Assembly: GCF_014133895.1 (NCBI RefSeq) | Contig: NC_050731.1 | Span: 1 to 64,000 of the forward strand | Source: Torulaspora globosa | Taxonomy: Eukaryota > Ascomycota > Saccharomycetes > Saccharomycetales > Saccharomycetaceae | Direction of reading: 5' to 3' | Length of the DNA: 64,000 nucleotides | Shown: positions 39,001 to 48,110 of the stretch, in pieces | How the letters are laid out: each line of letters starts with the position of its first letter | Position numbering within the stretch: position 1 is the stretch's first letter | Notes under the pieces: generated by a model | What the model was told of the DNA's origin: nothing | The model's input: only the letters and a program-made list of their open reading frames with translations | Databases searched by the model: none | Program-made: the position numbers and the translations under genes

Positions 39001-39150
39001 TACTCGTAGCGGCAGTGCCTTATCATAAGAGGGAATCTCAACGGCAGCGTATACAGTATCCTTGATGCTCTCATGTCCAACAAAAAGATCCCGGGAGACC
39101 TCACAAATGTTGCATCTCGGCGTGTGGTCGAACTGGATGTTAACTTTCAT
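36055..39150 (-). CDS. PEX6: Peroxisomal AAA-ATPase Pex6
   Basis: Pex6 with Pex1 forms the hexameric motor that extracts ubiquitinated Pex5 from the peroxisomal membrane. The 1031-residue protein (1030 in S. cerevisiae) has two N domains (about 1-420), a degenerate D1 ATPase with a reduced P-loop ([11 protein letters not shown]), and a canonical D2 ATPase with Walker A GPPGTGKT, Walker B [10 protein letters not shown], and [21 protein letters not shown]. The ATG at 39150 is used (MKVNIQ); three codons upstream are open but begin with TTG. The gene lies just before MDJ2, as YNL329C precedes YNL328C in S. cerevisiae. Confidence 0.97.
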   Translation of the reverse strand: [1031 protein letters not shown]

Positions 39151-39518
39151 CGAGTACAACGAGCATACAGCAGTCTCGAGTTTGTCTCAGCATTTATCGT
39201 GATTGCAGAGCATGTTAACCTAAGCTTATGAAGCCGGCGCGATGCCAGGTTGACCGCAGAGAGATGAAAGAAGAGAAGAAGCTATCTGCCAGTTGTCTAC
39301 TTCGTAGTATCCGGCATCATGCTGACCTCTCACTTAGCTATGTGTTGTAATCTGGCCTCTTGGGTAACGACAATGATTGAGGGTCCGTATACATAACTCT
39401 ATATTCAGAATCTCGCCTGAACCATACCCTACGTCCCAAGAAAGACTGATAACGAGAATGATACCCTTTGTCTTTCTCTATGGCTAGCGGAGTTTGAGTA
39501 GTGGTAAATATTGCCATA
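39151..39518. other. Spacer, PEX6 promoter and MDJ2 3' flank
   Basis: The 368-bp gap contains the PEX6 promoter and MDJ2 3' flank. I see no open frame or strong element. Confidence 0.4.
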
Positions 39519-39956
39519 CTAGCTCTTCCGCAACATGATGCTGTGTTCCAGGACCTCTCGGGCTTCGTTGATCTTCATTGCCAGATAGGGGCTGCCTCCC
39601 TTGTCTGGATGGTTTCGAAGCATAGCCTTTCGATGTTTTCTCTTCAATAGGCCTTCGTCCAGTATTTCGATCTCTTCTGGCGACACATCAAGCACTAAAA
39701 TAGCCTCAGATTCTGTCATTTTGGCATTGAATCCGCCACGGTAAGCCTCTAGTCTTGCTCGCAGCGAATCATTCAATCGACCATTGTAAGAGGGACTGTA
39801 CCTGAAGTCAAGTCTTCTGCTTCGAATCTTGACGTTATTCATCCGAGCAATAACGGTCGGTGACAAATGCCTGTAGGCCTCCCATGCTCGTAGTCCAGAT
39901 CTTACTGTCAAGGCCGCTACTGTCACTGCTAATCCCACTATTATTGGCAGCACCAT
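39519..39956 (-). CDS. MDJ2: Mitochondrial inner-membrane J-protein Mdj2
   Basis: Mdj2 stimulates mitochondrial Hsp70 (Ssc1) at the inner-membrane import motor. The 145-residue protein (146 in S. cerevisiae) has one N-terminal membrane segment (about 3-20) and a C-terminal J domain with the HPD tripeptide at 116-118 in NHPDKGGSPYLAMKINEAREVL. The layout equals that of Pam18-type proteins. It precedes PEX6 on the same strand. Confidence 0.95.
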   Translation of the reverse strand: MVLPIIVGLAVTVAALTVRSGLRAWEAYRHLSPTVIARMNNVKIRSRRLDFRYSPSYNGRLNDSLRARLEAYRGGFNAKMTESEAILVLDVSPEEIEILDEGLLKRKHRKAMLRNHPDKGGSPYLAMKINEAREVLEHSIMLRKS

Positions 39957-40463
39957 TGTGACGGATCGTAAACCTCGTTAGCGAAGTTGACTTGAACCTG
40001 TTGAAGAGCGAGACCTTTGTTTAACCATCGCAGGGGAAACATTTACCAAGTGAGCCAGAGCGGAAAGCATGTGTTGATTATCTACCAGACTGTCTCGATC
40101 ATGGCATTCGGTAGAGGCTTCTGGGAATGCAAATTCGGTTGAAGACCGTGATAACCTGAGATGCAGAACGCTCCATTGCAAGATTGTATCGTTGCGGCAG
40201 AAACAGATGGATCTGAAGCAGCTGCCGTGTTCCCTGTCACCAACGACTGTGGCAATAGCCTGCTTCAGAGACTCTTTGGGTACTCCAGACTGCATAAGAG
40301 GCTCCGGATCGCTATTCCGGCTCGTATTGCCTTCTTTGAAGCACAAGGAAATCAGAGGGGGAGGCAGATCAGGACAAGATGACACAATATTGGCTCTGGC
40401 AACCCGGGAAACGCCGCTAAGAAGCAAGGAAAGCGGTACTTTTAGTTGACAAGACGTTTACCG

Positions 40464-40505
40464 AAAAGATCTCAGGACTTCGCCAAAAGGTCTCGGGACT
40501 TCGCC
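40464..40505 (+). repeat. 21-bp tandem duplication
   Basis: Two adjacent 21-bp units share AAAAG.TCTC.GGACTTCGCC, differing at two positions. They lie about 460-500 bp upstream of the EGT2-like ATG. No function is evident. Confidence 0.85.
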
Positions 40506-40537
40506 ACCATCGATCTACTACAATGGCTCCTAGGTTC

Positions 40538-40733
40538 GCTGGATCAAGCTGGATCAACTAATTAGCCTGTGGAACAGACCAGCATCAATTGCCCTACTTG
40601 TTCACCAGATCGGCAGTCTGTTTTCTCAATAAGGAAATGGCTGGCTTCAGCCGCGCGATCAGATCGGTTGCTGGACGAAGCTAAATTGATAGAATAATGC
40701 CAAGCCGGATCAGACTGTACCAGGCTGGATCAG
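40538..40733 (+). promoter_or_regulatory. Four-copy decamer GCYGGATCAR upstream of EGT2
   Basis: The decamer occurs at 40538-40547 and 40548-40557 (tandem GCTGGATCAA), at 40704-40713 (GCCGGATCAG) and at 40724-40733 (GCTGGATCAG). The second pair is spaced by 20 bp, close to two helical turns. All four share one strand and lie 230-430 bp upstream of the EGT2-like ATG. I do not recognise the factor. Confidence 0.6.
40577..40584 (+). promoter_or_regulatory. Swi5/Ace2-type site GACCAGCA
   Basis: This is an exact match to RRCCAGCR, the Swi5/Ace2 consensus. S. cerevisiae EGT2 is a classic early-G1 gene controlled by Swi5 and Ace2, so a conserved site about 385 bp upstream of the ATG is expected. 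Confidence 0.5.
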
Positions 40734-40965
40734 GTTAATGAATTGATTGACCCTGTAGGAGCTCTCCGGGAGTAAATCAATGACGAATTGGGTTAGATCA
40801 GAAATCTACTGGTTCAAAGAACCTATGATCAACTTTCTCAGCCATCGAAGATGACGGCCAATTGTAAAATATAAAAGCTGAAGTGAAAGGCAGGGCTCCC
40901 AAAATGAACAACTCTATCTCCTTACCTTTTTTGCTCTCTGAACTAATCAGCAAGCTTCGCAGACT

Positions 40966-43305
40966 ATGTTTTCCTACCACATATTCCTGATAGGATGGTT
41001 AGTCTTCCTTTCACATTTGACAGGCGCTGCGTCTACAGCGGAGGTATCCCAGTCTTTTTTCATTGATGTTCAATTAAGTGATGCTTTCACTGGATCAACG
41101 AATTGTACCGATGTGAACCATTGGTTTTTGGTGGAGGCTGACATTTTTGTCCCTCGAGGGGCTAACGAAGATATCTACCTCACAGTGCCTCAGGACTTTA
41201 CTAGTCTTCCCAACGATAGTTTCCCACTCAAGTCCGGCTCCAGGACTATCGGATTGGTCGCCAGCGATCACTCTAACACATTGCGGATTTCATACAACAA
41301 CTCATTGCCAAGAAACACCACAGCAAGCCTCAGTTTCCTTGCCCAGCTGAGTGGGGATGCAAAGAAAAAGATCAAATCACCAGGTTCAGAGAATTATTCT
41401 TTCGAGGTTTCAACTGGTTCGTCTTTCAACAGAACTATAAATTACGTCGCCAAAGATCTTACGGCGCTAACGTCAAACGGTGGGATCTACGCTGAAAATA
41501 ACACTGCATGGTTTACAGCCGATGTGCCTTTATCGATGCTGAATCGTGCTACAATTTTCAGCTCTCAAGGGACGAGTAACTCGAGTTACGCATTTGACAC
41601 AAGCCTTACCACTGTCGAGGTCGTTGTTGCCGTAAACGAATTCAACCAGCCACAACGCAGCTTTCCATTCACAGCGTTTAAAGATCAATCTGACAGCTCT
41701 CGAATCCAGCTGAGGATCAACACCAAAATTGACGGAGGAAAATACCTGCGCGTTAATTATTATAGCAAGCCTCTAAAGACGGCTACTATCGGTAACACTG
41801 TTTCCCTGAACTACCCCAATGGATTATCGAAGAGGGACGGTGCTCTCACAATTAGCTCCAACTTGTATGCAGTATCCCAAGCCAATGTTCAGAATCAGGG
41901 CACTGGGGATGAAAGTAGTGCTTCGACACCTCCTGTTGTAAGTGTTTCTGGCACATCCAATGGAGCCTACGAGACTTTTTATTTGGAAACAAAGACGGAG
42001 CCAGGTGTGTATACGGAAATTGGCACCTGGCTTCCAATTTCTACTTTGAGCACATCTCAAGCAAGTCCCGTAAGTTCTCAGAGTGCTTCTGACAGCATCT
42101 TCCTGCAACCTTCCTCAATGCCATCATCCGAGTCTTCCCCGTCCTCTTCATTTTCCTCATCTGGAATCTTATCGTCAAAGTCTTCCCTCTCTTCTTCGAT
42201 TTTCTCCTCCGATGCGTCTCAGTCAATCACAGCAACCTCCGTTTACTTACTGTCTACGTCATCTGTGCAGTCCGCTGGCAGTGCTTCGACTACTGAAAGA
42301 TCTTTAGCAGCGAAGGTTACTCAAGTTTCTCATTTCGGTGCTAAGGCAAATCCTTCCGATGCCCAGTTGACATATTCGCTGGTTACAAAAACCTTGAACG
42401 GCGAGGTTGTCACTTTTACGACCCTGTGTCCTGCGTCCACTATTTCCAAGATACTTCCAACTCAAGGTTATTATTTGAATTCGACGAGCTCGTCTCTGTT
42501 GCTTTCTTCGACTGCTAATTCTTCATTCTCTCATTTTGAGACCTCAACTTTAGGCTCTGAATCGATTATAACGGCTGGCTCTCTAGAACCATCTGTAAGT
42601 CAGTCTAAAGGTTCGAACCCAAATACGTCGGTGAAGTCCGCCAGCTGGAATGCTACAAAAACGAAGATCAGTAATGCAACAGAGTCCATTTCATCTTATT
42701 TGGAACCCTATCAAGCTTATGCTGTAATGACAGAAGATAACGGAGCAATTATAACTTCGTACTTGAGCTTGCGCGGCATATCCACGTTAAGCTTCCCCGC
42801 TACCTCGAAAACAGAAACTACCGCTGTAAGCTCAGATGCGATCGAATCAGTAGGCAGCAGTAGTCATGAGCTTCAAAACATAGAACCTGTGAAAAGCCAG
42901 TCACTTGGCTCATTTTCCAGCTTAGGCATCAGCGGCATTACATCAAGCACAGCGACAAAAGGTTACGCTGCAGGCCCTACTATAAATCCTGGCTTCGGCT
43001 CCAGCTCCGGTCTTTACTCCAGCTCTAGTGTCAACAGTCGCACTGCGGGCGCAACTCAAAATCATCCTACCAATTCCGTCATGAGCTCCGATAGACCTTC
43101 TGTGACAACAATGGAGAATTACATCGCTAGCCCAAGCTCAAATTCCAGTTCCAGTTCCTTGGCCATTCAAACACAATTGACATCAACTGAAGGCGCATTT
43201 ACTTCGCTATTGTCGATTATGTATGAAGGTGGAGCGAACGGCGCATTGAGAAGGCCAACTGGATTGGCAGGCTTCTTCATCAGCTTCGTTCTGTTGTGGG
43301 TTTAA
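40966..43305 (+). CDS. EGT2: GPI-anchored cell-separation wall protein Egt2
   Basis: Egt2 is a GPI-anchored wall protein expressed in early G1 and needed for timely daughter-cell separation. The 779-residue protein has a signal peptide (about 1-23) and an N-terminal domain with DVQLSDAFTGSTNCTDVNHW and FVPRGANEDIYLTVPQDF, resembling S. cerevisiae Egt2. This is followed by a long Ser/Thr-rich stalk from about 330 and a hydrophobic GPI tail ending GFFISFVLLWV. It is shorter than S. cerevisiae Egt2 (1041), mainly in the repeat-prone stalk. Function as an endoglucanase was once proposed but no catalytic domain is visible. It lies between MDJ2 and PFA3, the same order as YNL328C-YNL327W-YNL326C. 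Confidence 0.9.
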   Translation: MFSYHIFLIGWLVFLSHLTGAASTAEVSQSFFIDVQLSDAFTGSTNCTDVNHWFLVEADIFVPRGANEDIYLTVPQDFTSLPNDSFPLKSGSRTIGLVASDHSNTLRISYNNSLPRNTTASLSFLAQLSGDAKKKIKSPGSENYSFEVSTGSSFNRTINYVAKDLTALTSNGGIYAENNTAWFTADVPLSMLNRATIFSSQGTSNSSYAFDTSLTTVEVVVAVNEFNQPQRSFPFTAFKDQSDSSRIQLRINTKIDGGKYLRVNYYSKPLKTATIGNTVSLNYPNGLSKRDGALTISSNLYAVSQANVQNQGTGDESSASTPPVVSVSGTSNGAYETFYLETKTEPGVYTEIGTWLPISTLSTSQASPVSSQSASDSIFLQPSSMPSSESSPSSSFSSSGILSSKSSLSSSIFSSDASQSITATSVYLLSTSSVQSAGSASTTERSLAAKVTQVSHFGAKANPSDAQLTYSLVTKTLNGEVVTFTTLCPASTISKILPTQGYYLNSTSSSLLLSSTANSSFSHFETSTLGSESIITAGSLEPSVSQSKGSNPNTSVKSASWNATKTKISNATESISSYLEPYQAYAVMTEDNGAIITSYLSLRGISTLSFPATSKTETTAVSSDAIESVGSSSHELQNIEPVKSQSLGSFSSLGISGITSSTATKGYAAGPTINPGFGSSSGLYSSSSVNSRTAGATQNHPTNSVMSSDRPSVTTMENYIASPSSNSSSSSLAIQTQLTSTEGAFTSLLSIMYEGGANGALRRPTGLAGFFISFVLLWV

Positions 43306-43376
43306 TGATATACCACAGGTAGTGGCTATCTAAATGGGATTTTATAGATGCATAGGTGTTTAAATGTTACGCAGTA

Positions 43377-44381
43377 TTATACTCTTGAACCAAGGCGGTG
43401 TTCTGCTGATGAGCGTGGAGTCACTCTCCTCAAAAGTCTATCCTGCAGATCTAGTGTGTCCAATAACCGCTCGTTCATCTCGCTTCTGAAGGTGAAATAG
43501 AGCCCTTTGTCATCCAATGTGTGCTTGTTTTCGACACTTCTGGCCGTGCTAATTGGTAGTAGCCATTCCGCCAACGTTTCCCCCATCACGTCGGACCAAT
43601 TGCTCAAGCGAGAACCTAGATCGAAGACGTTATCGGCGGTATAATTCCGGGGAAAGCCAGTCTCAGCGAGGACCGCCAGCTCTTCTCGAAGGCTCCGCTG
43701 CGTATACAGTTCAATTGTTGTCTGATTTTTGGCCACCTGGTATACGCTGAACCCAGTAAAGCAAAGCATGGCAATCGACATAACGAACGCAAGCAGCCAC
43801 ACGGAAAGCAGGTTAAGATCTATCAGTTCCCGCTCGAACGCGCCATCCTGAAACCACATGTACAGCTGCGTAGAGCTGATTGCAAGGATAGCCAAAGCAT
43901 AGAGGGTGGTGTACACCAGAAATTGAATGAAATATCTCTGGTTTTTGAATCCAACGCAGCCCGGGATCCACGGACAGTGGTGATCCATCTTCAAAATGCA
44001 TCTATTGCACGTAGAACAGTGATGTGTCCTATCAGGCTTCCATACGTGGCATGTTCGACACACCCGGAATCTCCCATCCCGTTTTGAGGTGACAGACCGC
44101 CTGGACAGGAAGTCTGGTGGCAATTCTGCACCATTCTCTGCAGAAACGATGTCACCAACCGCAAGTTCTGGATAATCCAGCGGACTCCCAGGATCTACGG
44201 AGATGAGTTTGTAGTACGTATACCATCCAATTCCCAACAGCAAGAGCACCAGTAACCAGACTACAGCCAACGGTACTTGATCTACCCTCGTGCAAGTCAC
44301 AAACGCGGTCCAAGAGTAAAGCACCACAACCAGCGTCCGGGGAAAAGCCGTGAGCACCGACCACTTGCCATTCAAACACAT
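43377..44381 (-). CDS. PFA3: Vacuolar palmitoyltransferase Pfa3
   Basis: Pfa3 is a DHHC palmitoyltransferase of the vacuole membrane that palmitoylates Vac8. The 334-residue protein (336 in S. cerevisiae) has four membrane segments: two N-terminal (about 13-60) and two after the catalytic domain (about 150-215). The Cys-rich domain runs from RVCRTCHVWKPDRTHHCSTC to DHHC at residues 133-136 (KMDHHCPWIPGCVGF). The TTxE-like motif NQTTIE and the C-terminal LLRRVTPR match Pfa3. It is divergent from RRP40 across 183 bp and convergent with EGT2. Confidence 0.95.
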   Translation of the reverse strand: MCLNGKWSVLTAFPRTLVVVLYSWTAFVTCTRVDQVPLAVVWLLVLLLLGIGWYTYYKLISVDPGSPLDYPELAVGDIVSAENGAELPPDFLSRRSVTSKRDGRFRVCRTCHVWKPDRTHHCSTCNRCILKMDHHCPWIPGCVGFKNQRYFIQFLVYTTLYALAILAISSTQLYMWFQDGAFERELIDLNLLSVWLLAFVMSIAMLCFTGFSVYQVAKNQTTIELYTQRSLREELAVLAETGFPRNYTADNVFDLGSRLSNWSDVMGETLAEWLLPISTARSVENKHTLDDKGLYFTFRSEMNERLLDTLDLQDRLLRRVTPRSSAEHRLGSRV

Positions 44382-44564
44382 CTAGCCGGCAAATGAACCG
44401 TCATGAGCCTCCTAGCGGCGTATTCAAAGTTGAACAACTGCTCATCTCAAGCATATATTGCTTACAGTCACCTCTGACGTGCCAAGAGAAAAACCATCGA
44501 AGACCAGAACTACGCCAACTAGCAGTAGCAGCCGATAATAAGATCCAGTGGTCCATTCTGAGCG

Positions 44565-45281
44565 ATGCCTGCGCTCATATTTCCCGGCGATAAGCTGAAT
44601 ATCGATAGTCAGAAGCCCACCTCTCTTGGTCCGGGACTGTATTACGACCCAGTAACGCAAGAGATAGAACCAACAAATGCTGGGATAGAGGTGGTTACTG
44701 AGACGAAGAGGGGCCAAACGGCGTACGTTGAGTTCAATTCGAAGAGATATATACCTGCAGTCGGGGACTACGTGATCGGGGTGATAGTGGGCCAGTTTTC
44801 GGACAGCTATAAAGTGTCGCTTTCCAGTTTCTCATCTAGCGTTACGCTGTCATACATGGCTTTCCCCAACGCCTCCAAGAAGAATAAGCCAACGCTGAAG
44901 ATTGGCGATTTGGTCTACGCCAGGGTCTGTGCGGCCGAAAAGGAGTTGGAAGCTGAAATAGAATGTCTTGATTCCACCACGGGAAAAGATGCCGGGTTCG
45001 GACTGCTGGAGGGGGGAATGGTTGCGGAGGTGTCGCCGGCCTTTGCTCGCTGTATGCTTTTCGATCAAAAGTTTCCTTTCCTGAAAATGCTCTCAAACTT
45101 CACGCAGTTCGAAGTCGCCATCGGCGTAAACGGCAAGATATGGTTCAAGTGCGACGAGTTGAGAAACACGCTAGCGTGCTATAGATCAATCCTAGACTGT
45201 CAGAAAATACCCGTGGCGCAATACAAGGATACGATAAAAACGCATTTCAAGAATATAGTGAACGCTGCTACTGGTAGGTGA
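44565..45281 (+). CDS. RRP40: RNA exosome cap subunit Rrp40
   Basis: Rrp40 is an S1/KH-domain subunit of the RNA exosome cap, which guides RNA into the 3'-5' exonuclease. The 238-residue protein (240 in S. cerevisiae) starts with IFPGD, has the S1 domain around GDYVIGVIVGQFSDSYKVSL (about 67-140), the strongly conserved AFPNASKKNKPTLKIGDLVYARVC, and a C-terminal KH domain with FEVAIGVNGKIWFKC. In S. cerevisiae this is YOL142W and adjoins RIB4, but here it stands between PFA3 and FIG4. That is a diagnostic interleaving of the two series. It converges with FIG4 at 31 bp. Confidence 0.96.
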   Translation: MPALIFPGDKLNIDSQKPTSLGPGLYYDPVTQEIEPTNAGIEVVTETKRGQTAYVEFNSKRYIPAVGDYVIGVIVGQFSDSYKVSLSSFSSSVTLSYMAFPNASKKNKPTLKIGDLVYARVCAAEKELEAEIECLDSTTGKDAGFGLLEGGMVAEVSPAFARCMLFDQKFPFLKMLSNFTQFEVAIGVNGKIWFKCDELRNTLACYRSILDCQKIPVAQYKDTIKTHFKNIVNAATGR

Positions 45282-45312
45282 CTTGCCCGCGCTGCAATTG
45301 TATATTAATTGT

Positions 45313-47931
45313 CTAAACGAAGACTAAATCTTTATTAGAACCCTGTGTATACAAGCGGTACGTCTCTATGGCGTCCGAACTTGCTTTGCATTCACCACGG
45401 TCATCAAGGACTTGATAGGCTTCCGACGGTTCGTAGCTGTCAATTTTCAGAATGCTGTCATAGTATTCGACATCGACAGCGATATTTGCGTAATAACCGC
45501 TATAATCGACGGCTTCATTTATCTTCAAGCTCGGCTCTGTGTCTGGTTTTGTGCTGACGAGTTCATACTCGACAGTTTCTGGGTTTGCCCATTTCGTGCT
45601 CTCCAGAAAAACTGGAAATCTCTCATTGCGGTGTAAGTCGTTGAGATTTTCCTGGGCTTTTGCCGCATCAGCAAGCACCATGTTCAACTGGTTGCTTGTC
45701 ATTCCTAATTCGTCGCTATTACGCAGTTTGATTTCTTGTATGGATTCTTTTGGCTCATTTGAGCTTGGATGATCACTATCAAGCGTGACAGATCTGAGCT
45801 TATTATTGATCCAGCTCTGCTTACGAGAAGCGAAGGGTGATATTCCGTCCTTCTCAACGCGCATCGAATGATACCTCCTTGTCGAGTTCATGTTGAAAGC
45901 AAATAGGTCTCGAATCCAAGTAAGAGATCGCGGTAAATAGTATTCGTTCCAGTAATTGTCAAAAGCGCCCGGATACCCTCTTATATTGCGCACGACCTCC
46001 TGTAAAGTTAGATCTTTTTTCTTGTCAATTATTTCTTTCTGCACAAGCTCAGATATACTGATGATATGGTAGTTATTCCACCAATGGGTGTAACTCCTTT
46101 TTGGCCCGGATACAGCATACTCGTTGTGTAAATAAATATCTGTGTTCATTTCCCATAGCGCTGGATAGTCCTTCTTCCAGACATAATGACCAAGGAACAG
46201 GTTGATGGCATCCTGTCTCTGGGCGTCGACAAAAGAATTGCTGTAGAATCTTTTGATACTTTCAATCATATCTCTAGAATGGGAACTCCATTGATTAATT
46301 TTCCGGTAAGTTTCCATTGTGTTTACAAGATGTGAGCCGCCATATTGTAAGGCAATGGTATCCCCCAGATCATGAAAAAGTTCAGTTAAGATGTTTATTA
46401 TGTCTGAGTCATACTCCAGGTAACAGTTATCAACAATACCTAGACTTTTCAATTGTACGCCTAGCGCCCTCTTACCCACCACAAACTGAGCCGCATTCGT
46501 TCTGTCAAGACAATCGATACAATTGCTTCTGCATATTCCTTGTTGCATTTTTGTAGACTTGAAATTTGATCCATTCTGAAAGATACCTGTGCTTGCTACT
46601 GTCTTAGCAGCGTATCTTTCCAGAAACTCTATCACTCCCTGGCCATCCTGCTTCGATGCTCGGCTCATATCCCATGAGGTGTACTGGATTCTCTTGTCAT
46701 CAGCAAGGAACTGGTTGAGATAGTTTATGCACTGCTCAAATTCTTTCAACAACTTTGTTTCTCTTGGTATTTTTTCCTTCGTTTTGATAAGATTCAGTAC
46801 CTCTACTTTACCATACCTCTGGAAAAGCATATCGAAATGCAAAGCAGCAGATGAAAAGAAGGGATCGACCGCTGTTATTTGAATTGGCGGCTTTGCTGTC
46901 AGATTTGATGCTTCCTGAGTCCAGTAAAGCGGTATGGATCCGCGATGCTGAACAAAAGATGTATATCTGTCACTGTCGAAATAACCATTACCAGGGTTGT
47001 GAAACCCTGTTAGCAACATGTCTGCAACTATCTGTTCTGTTTCGACTTCATTTGCAACATAGCCTTGTTTATTGACACCTCTTTTCAGAAATCTTGCACC
47101 AGCAAACTGATGTGATCTACGAGCGATCAGCGTTATGTATATGCTTTTGCCGAGCACTAACACGTTGACTTGATCAATGAAGCCATGTACTATTGGCCTA
47201 AACCAATCATAAACTGTATCTATGCAGGGCAGTACAGGTTTCAGCAAATTGCTATTCCACATGAACATCTCATTATAATCTGGTATGCCGCTAGGCACTG
47301 AAATGTCGCTTCTGCCGACGGCTTTCAGCTTTTCCCTTACCAAATTCGTCTGCAGCGTGTTTGTGATATCATAGGTATTACTGAAGTAGAAGGTTTTGGT
47401 CAAATCTAAACTTTGAAATGTTGACATCAGCCGGGCCTCCGCGGAATATTTATCGGGTTTCTTATAGTTATTCGATATGGGAACCAGCTCCGTACCGTCG
47501 ATGTGGAATATAGATCGGCCCGCCAGTACTGCCACTTGGCTGCATTTCTTCACCACAATTAAATAATAGCACGTCGTGAATCTTATAAAACCAACAAGGC
47601 CGTATCCGGTCAATTTCTTGTGCAATCCCTCCTCACTAGCGTCTTCCAGCCCCGAAAGCACATTCATGATCTCACTTCTTGTGAAGAAGACGTTATCCTC
47701 CAGCACACTCAGCCTATCCTGAGGCACACTGAGGTCTATCTCCAATATCCTAAACATTGTCTCCCGCTTGTTACTACCAACGATGTACATCCTTTCCTTG
47801 GTCTCGTAGATGGTATATTTACTCAGAATGAACTTGGTAGTTCTTCGTTGCTTGGGGGTTTCGTTGGACAGACTCAACTCATGGAACGCCTCTGGGGAGC
47901 CAGCTCCCAAACCTCGTCCTTGCCCATCCAT
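45313..47931 (-). CDS. FIG4: PI(3,5)P2 5-phosphatase Fig4
   Basis: Fig4 is a Sac-domain phosphatase that removes the 5-phosphate from PI(3,5)P2 on the vacuole and, with Vac14, also supports Fab1 kinase activity. The 872-residue protein (879 in S. cerevisiae) has its Sac domain over about 120-560, with the CX5R catalytic loop in [16 protein letters not shown] around residue 470. The C terminus is less conserved but keeps the [19 protein letters not shown] block. The ATG at 47931 is used; one codon upstream is open but is TTG. It is divergent from PPM2 across 179 bp. Confidence 0.96.
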   Translation of the reverse strand: MDGQGRGLGAGSPEAFHELSLSNETPKQRRTTKFILSKYTIYETKERMYIVGSNKRETMFRILEIDLSVPQDRLSVLEDNVFFTRSEIMNVLSGLEDASEEGLHKKLTGYGLVGFIRFTTCYYLIVVKKCSQVAVLAGRSIFHIDGTELVPISNNYKKPDKYSAEARLMSTFQSLDLTKTFYFSNTYDITNTLQTNLVREKLKAVGRSDISVPSGIPDYNEMFMWNSNLLKPVLPCIDTVYDWFRPIVHGFIDQVNVLVLGKSIYITLIARRSHQFAGARFLKRGVNKQGYVANEVETEQIVADMLLTGFHNPGNGYFDSDRYTSFVQHRGSIPLYWTQEASNLTAKPPIQITAVDPFFSSAALHFDMLFQRYGKVEVLNLIKTKEKIPRETKLLKEFEQCINYLNQFLADDKRIQYTSWDMSRASKQDGQGVIEFLERYAAKTVASTGIFQNGSNFKSTKMQQGICRSNCIDCLDRTNAAQFVVGKRALGVQLKSLGIVDNCYLEYDSDIINILTELFHDLGDTIALQYGGSHLVNTMETYRKINQWSSHSRDMIESIKRFYSNSFVDAQRQDAINLFLGHYVWKKDYPALWEMNTDIYLHNEYAVSGPKRSYTHWWNNYHIISISELVQKEIIDKKKDLTLQEVVRNIRGYPGAFDNYWNEYYLPRSLTWIRDLFAFNMNSTRRYHSMRVEKDGISPFASRKQSWINNKLRSVTLDSDHPSSNEPKESIQEIKLRNSDELGMTSNQLNMVLADAAKAQENLNDLHRNERFPVFLESTKWANPETVEYELVSTKPDTEPSLKINEAVDYSGYYANIAVDVEYYDSILKIDSYEPSEAYQVLDDRGECKASSDAIETYRLYTQGSNKDLVFV

Positions 47932-48070
47932 CAATCAGGCACCTTAACCAGCTGAGATGACCAAATGCTGCCCTGTCAAGGTACAAAACTCAACACCATC
48001 AGCTATAATAACGGCCTTGACAGGTTCAAGTCCCTCTATAAGGCGGATGCCTTAGTTAAGGCGTAATGTG

Positions 48071-48078
48071 ATCACGTG
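48071..48078 (+). promoter_or_regulatory. Cbf1-type E-box ATCACGTG
   Basis: An exact RTCACRTG site in the FIG4-PPM2 divergent promoter, about 22 bp before a PAC box and 40 bp before the first PPM2 ATG. Confidence 0.4.
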
Positions 48079-48092
48079 AAAGCTTCTTATAA

Positions 48093-48102
48093 GCGATGAG
48101 CT
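48093..48102 (+). promoter_or_regulatory. PAC element immediately before PPM2
   Basis: GCGATGAGCT is an exact match to the PAC consensus GCGATGAGMT, bound by Dot6/Tod6 in growth-regulated promoters. It ends only 8 bp before the first in-frame ATG of PPM2, which would leave no room for a normal transcript leader and argues for a downstream start codon. Confidence 0.6.
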
Positions 48103-48110
48103 GAAGAGCT

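Larger units (their letters stand above)
39957..40965. promoter_or_regulatory. Long EGT2 promoter with repeated motifs
   Basis: This 1-kb divergent region serves MDJ2 and the EGT2-like gene. It contains a 21-bp tandem duplication at 40464-40505, four copies of the decamer GCYGGATCAR (40538, 40548, 40704, 40724), and an exact Swi5/Ace2-type GACCAGCA at 40577-40584. Several CCAGC/GCTGG cores surround these. A TATAAAAG box lies near 40869-40876. A 149-codon minus-strand frame at 39978-40427 has no family resemblance and is not called. Confidence 0.55.

Noticed and set aside
48068..48080. CDEI-like ATCACGTG considered as part of a centromere
   Set aside because: No AT-rich CDEII of about 80-160 bp and no CDEIII CCGAA core follows. 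It is better read as a Cbf1 promoter site.
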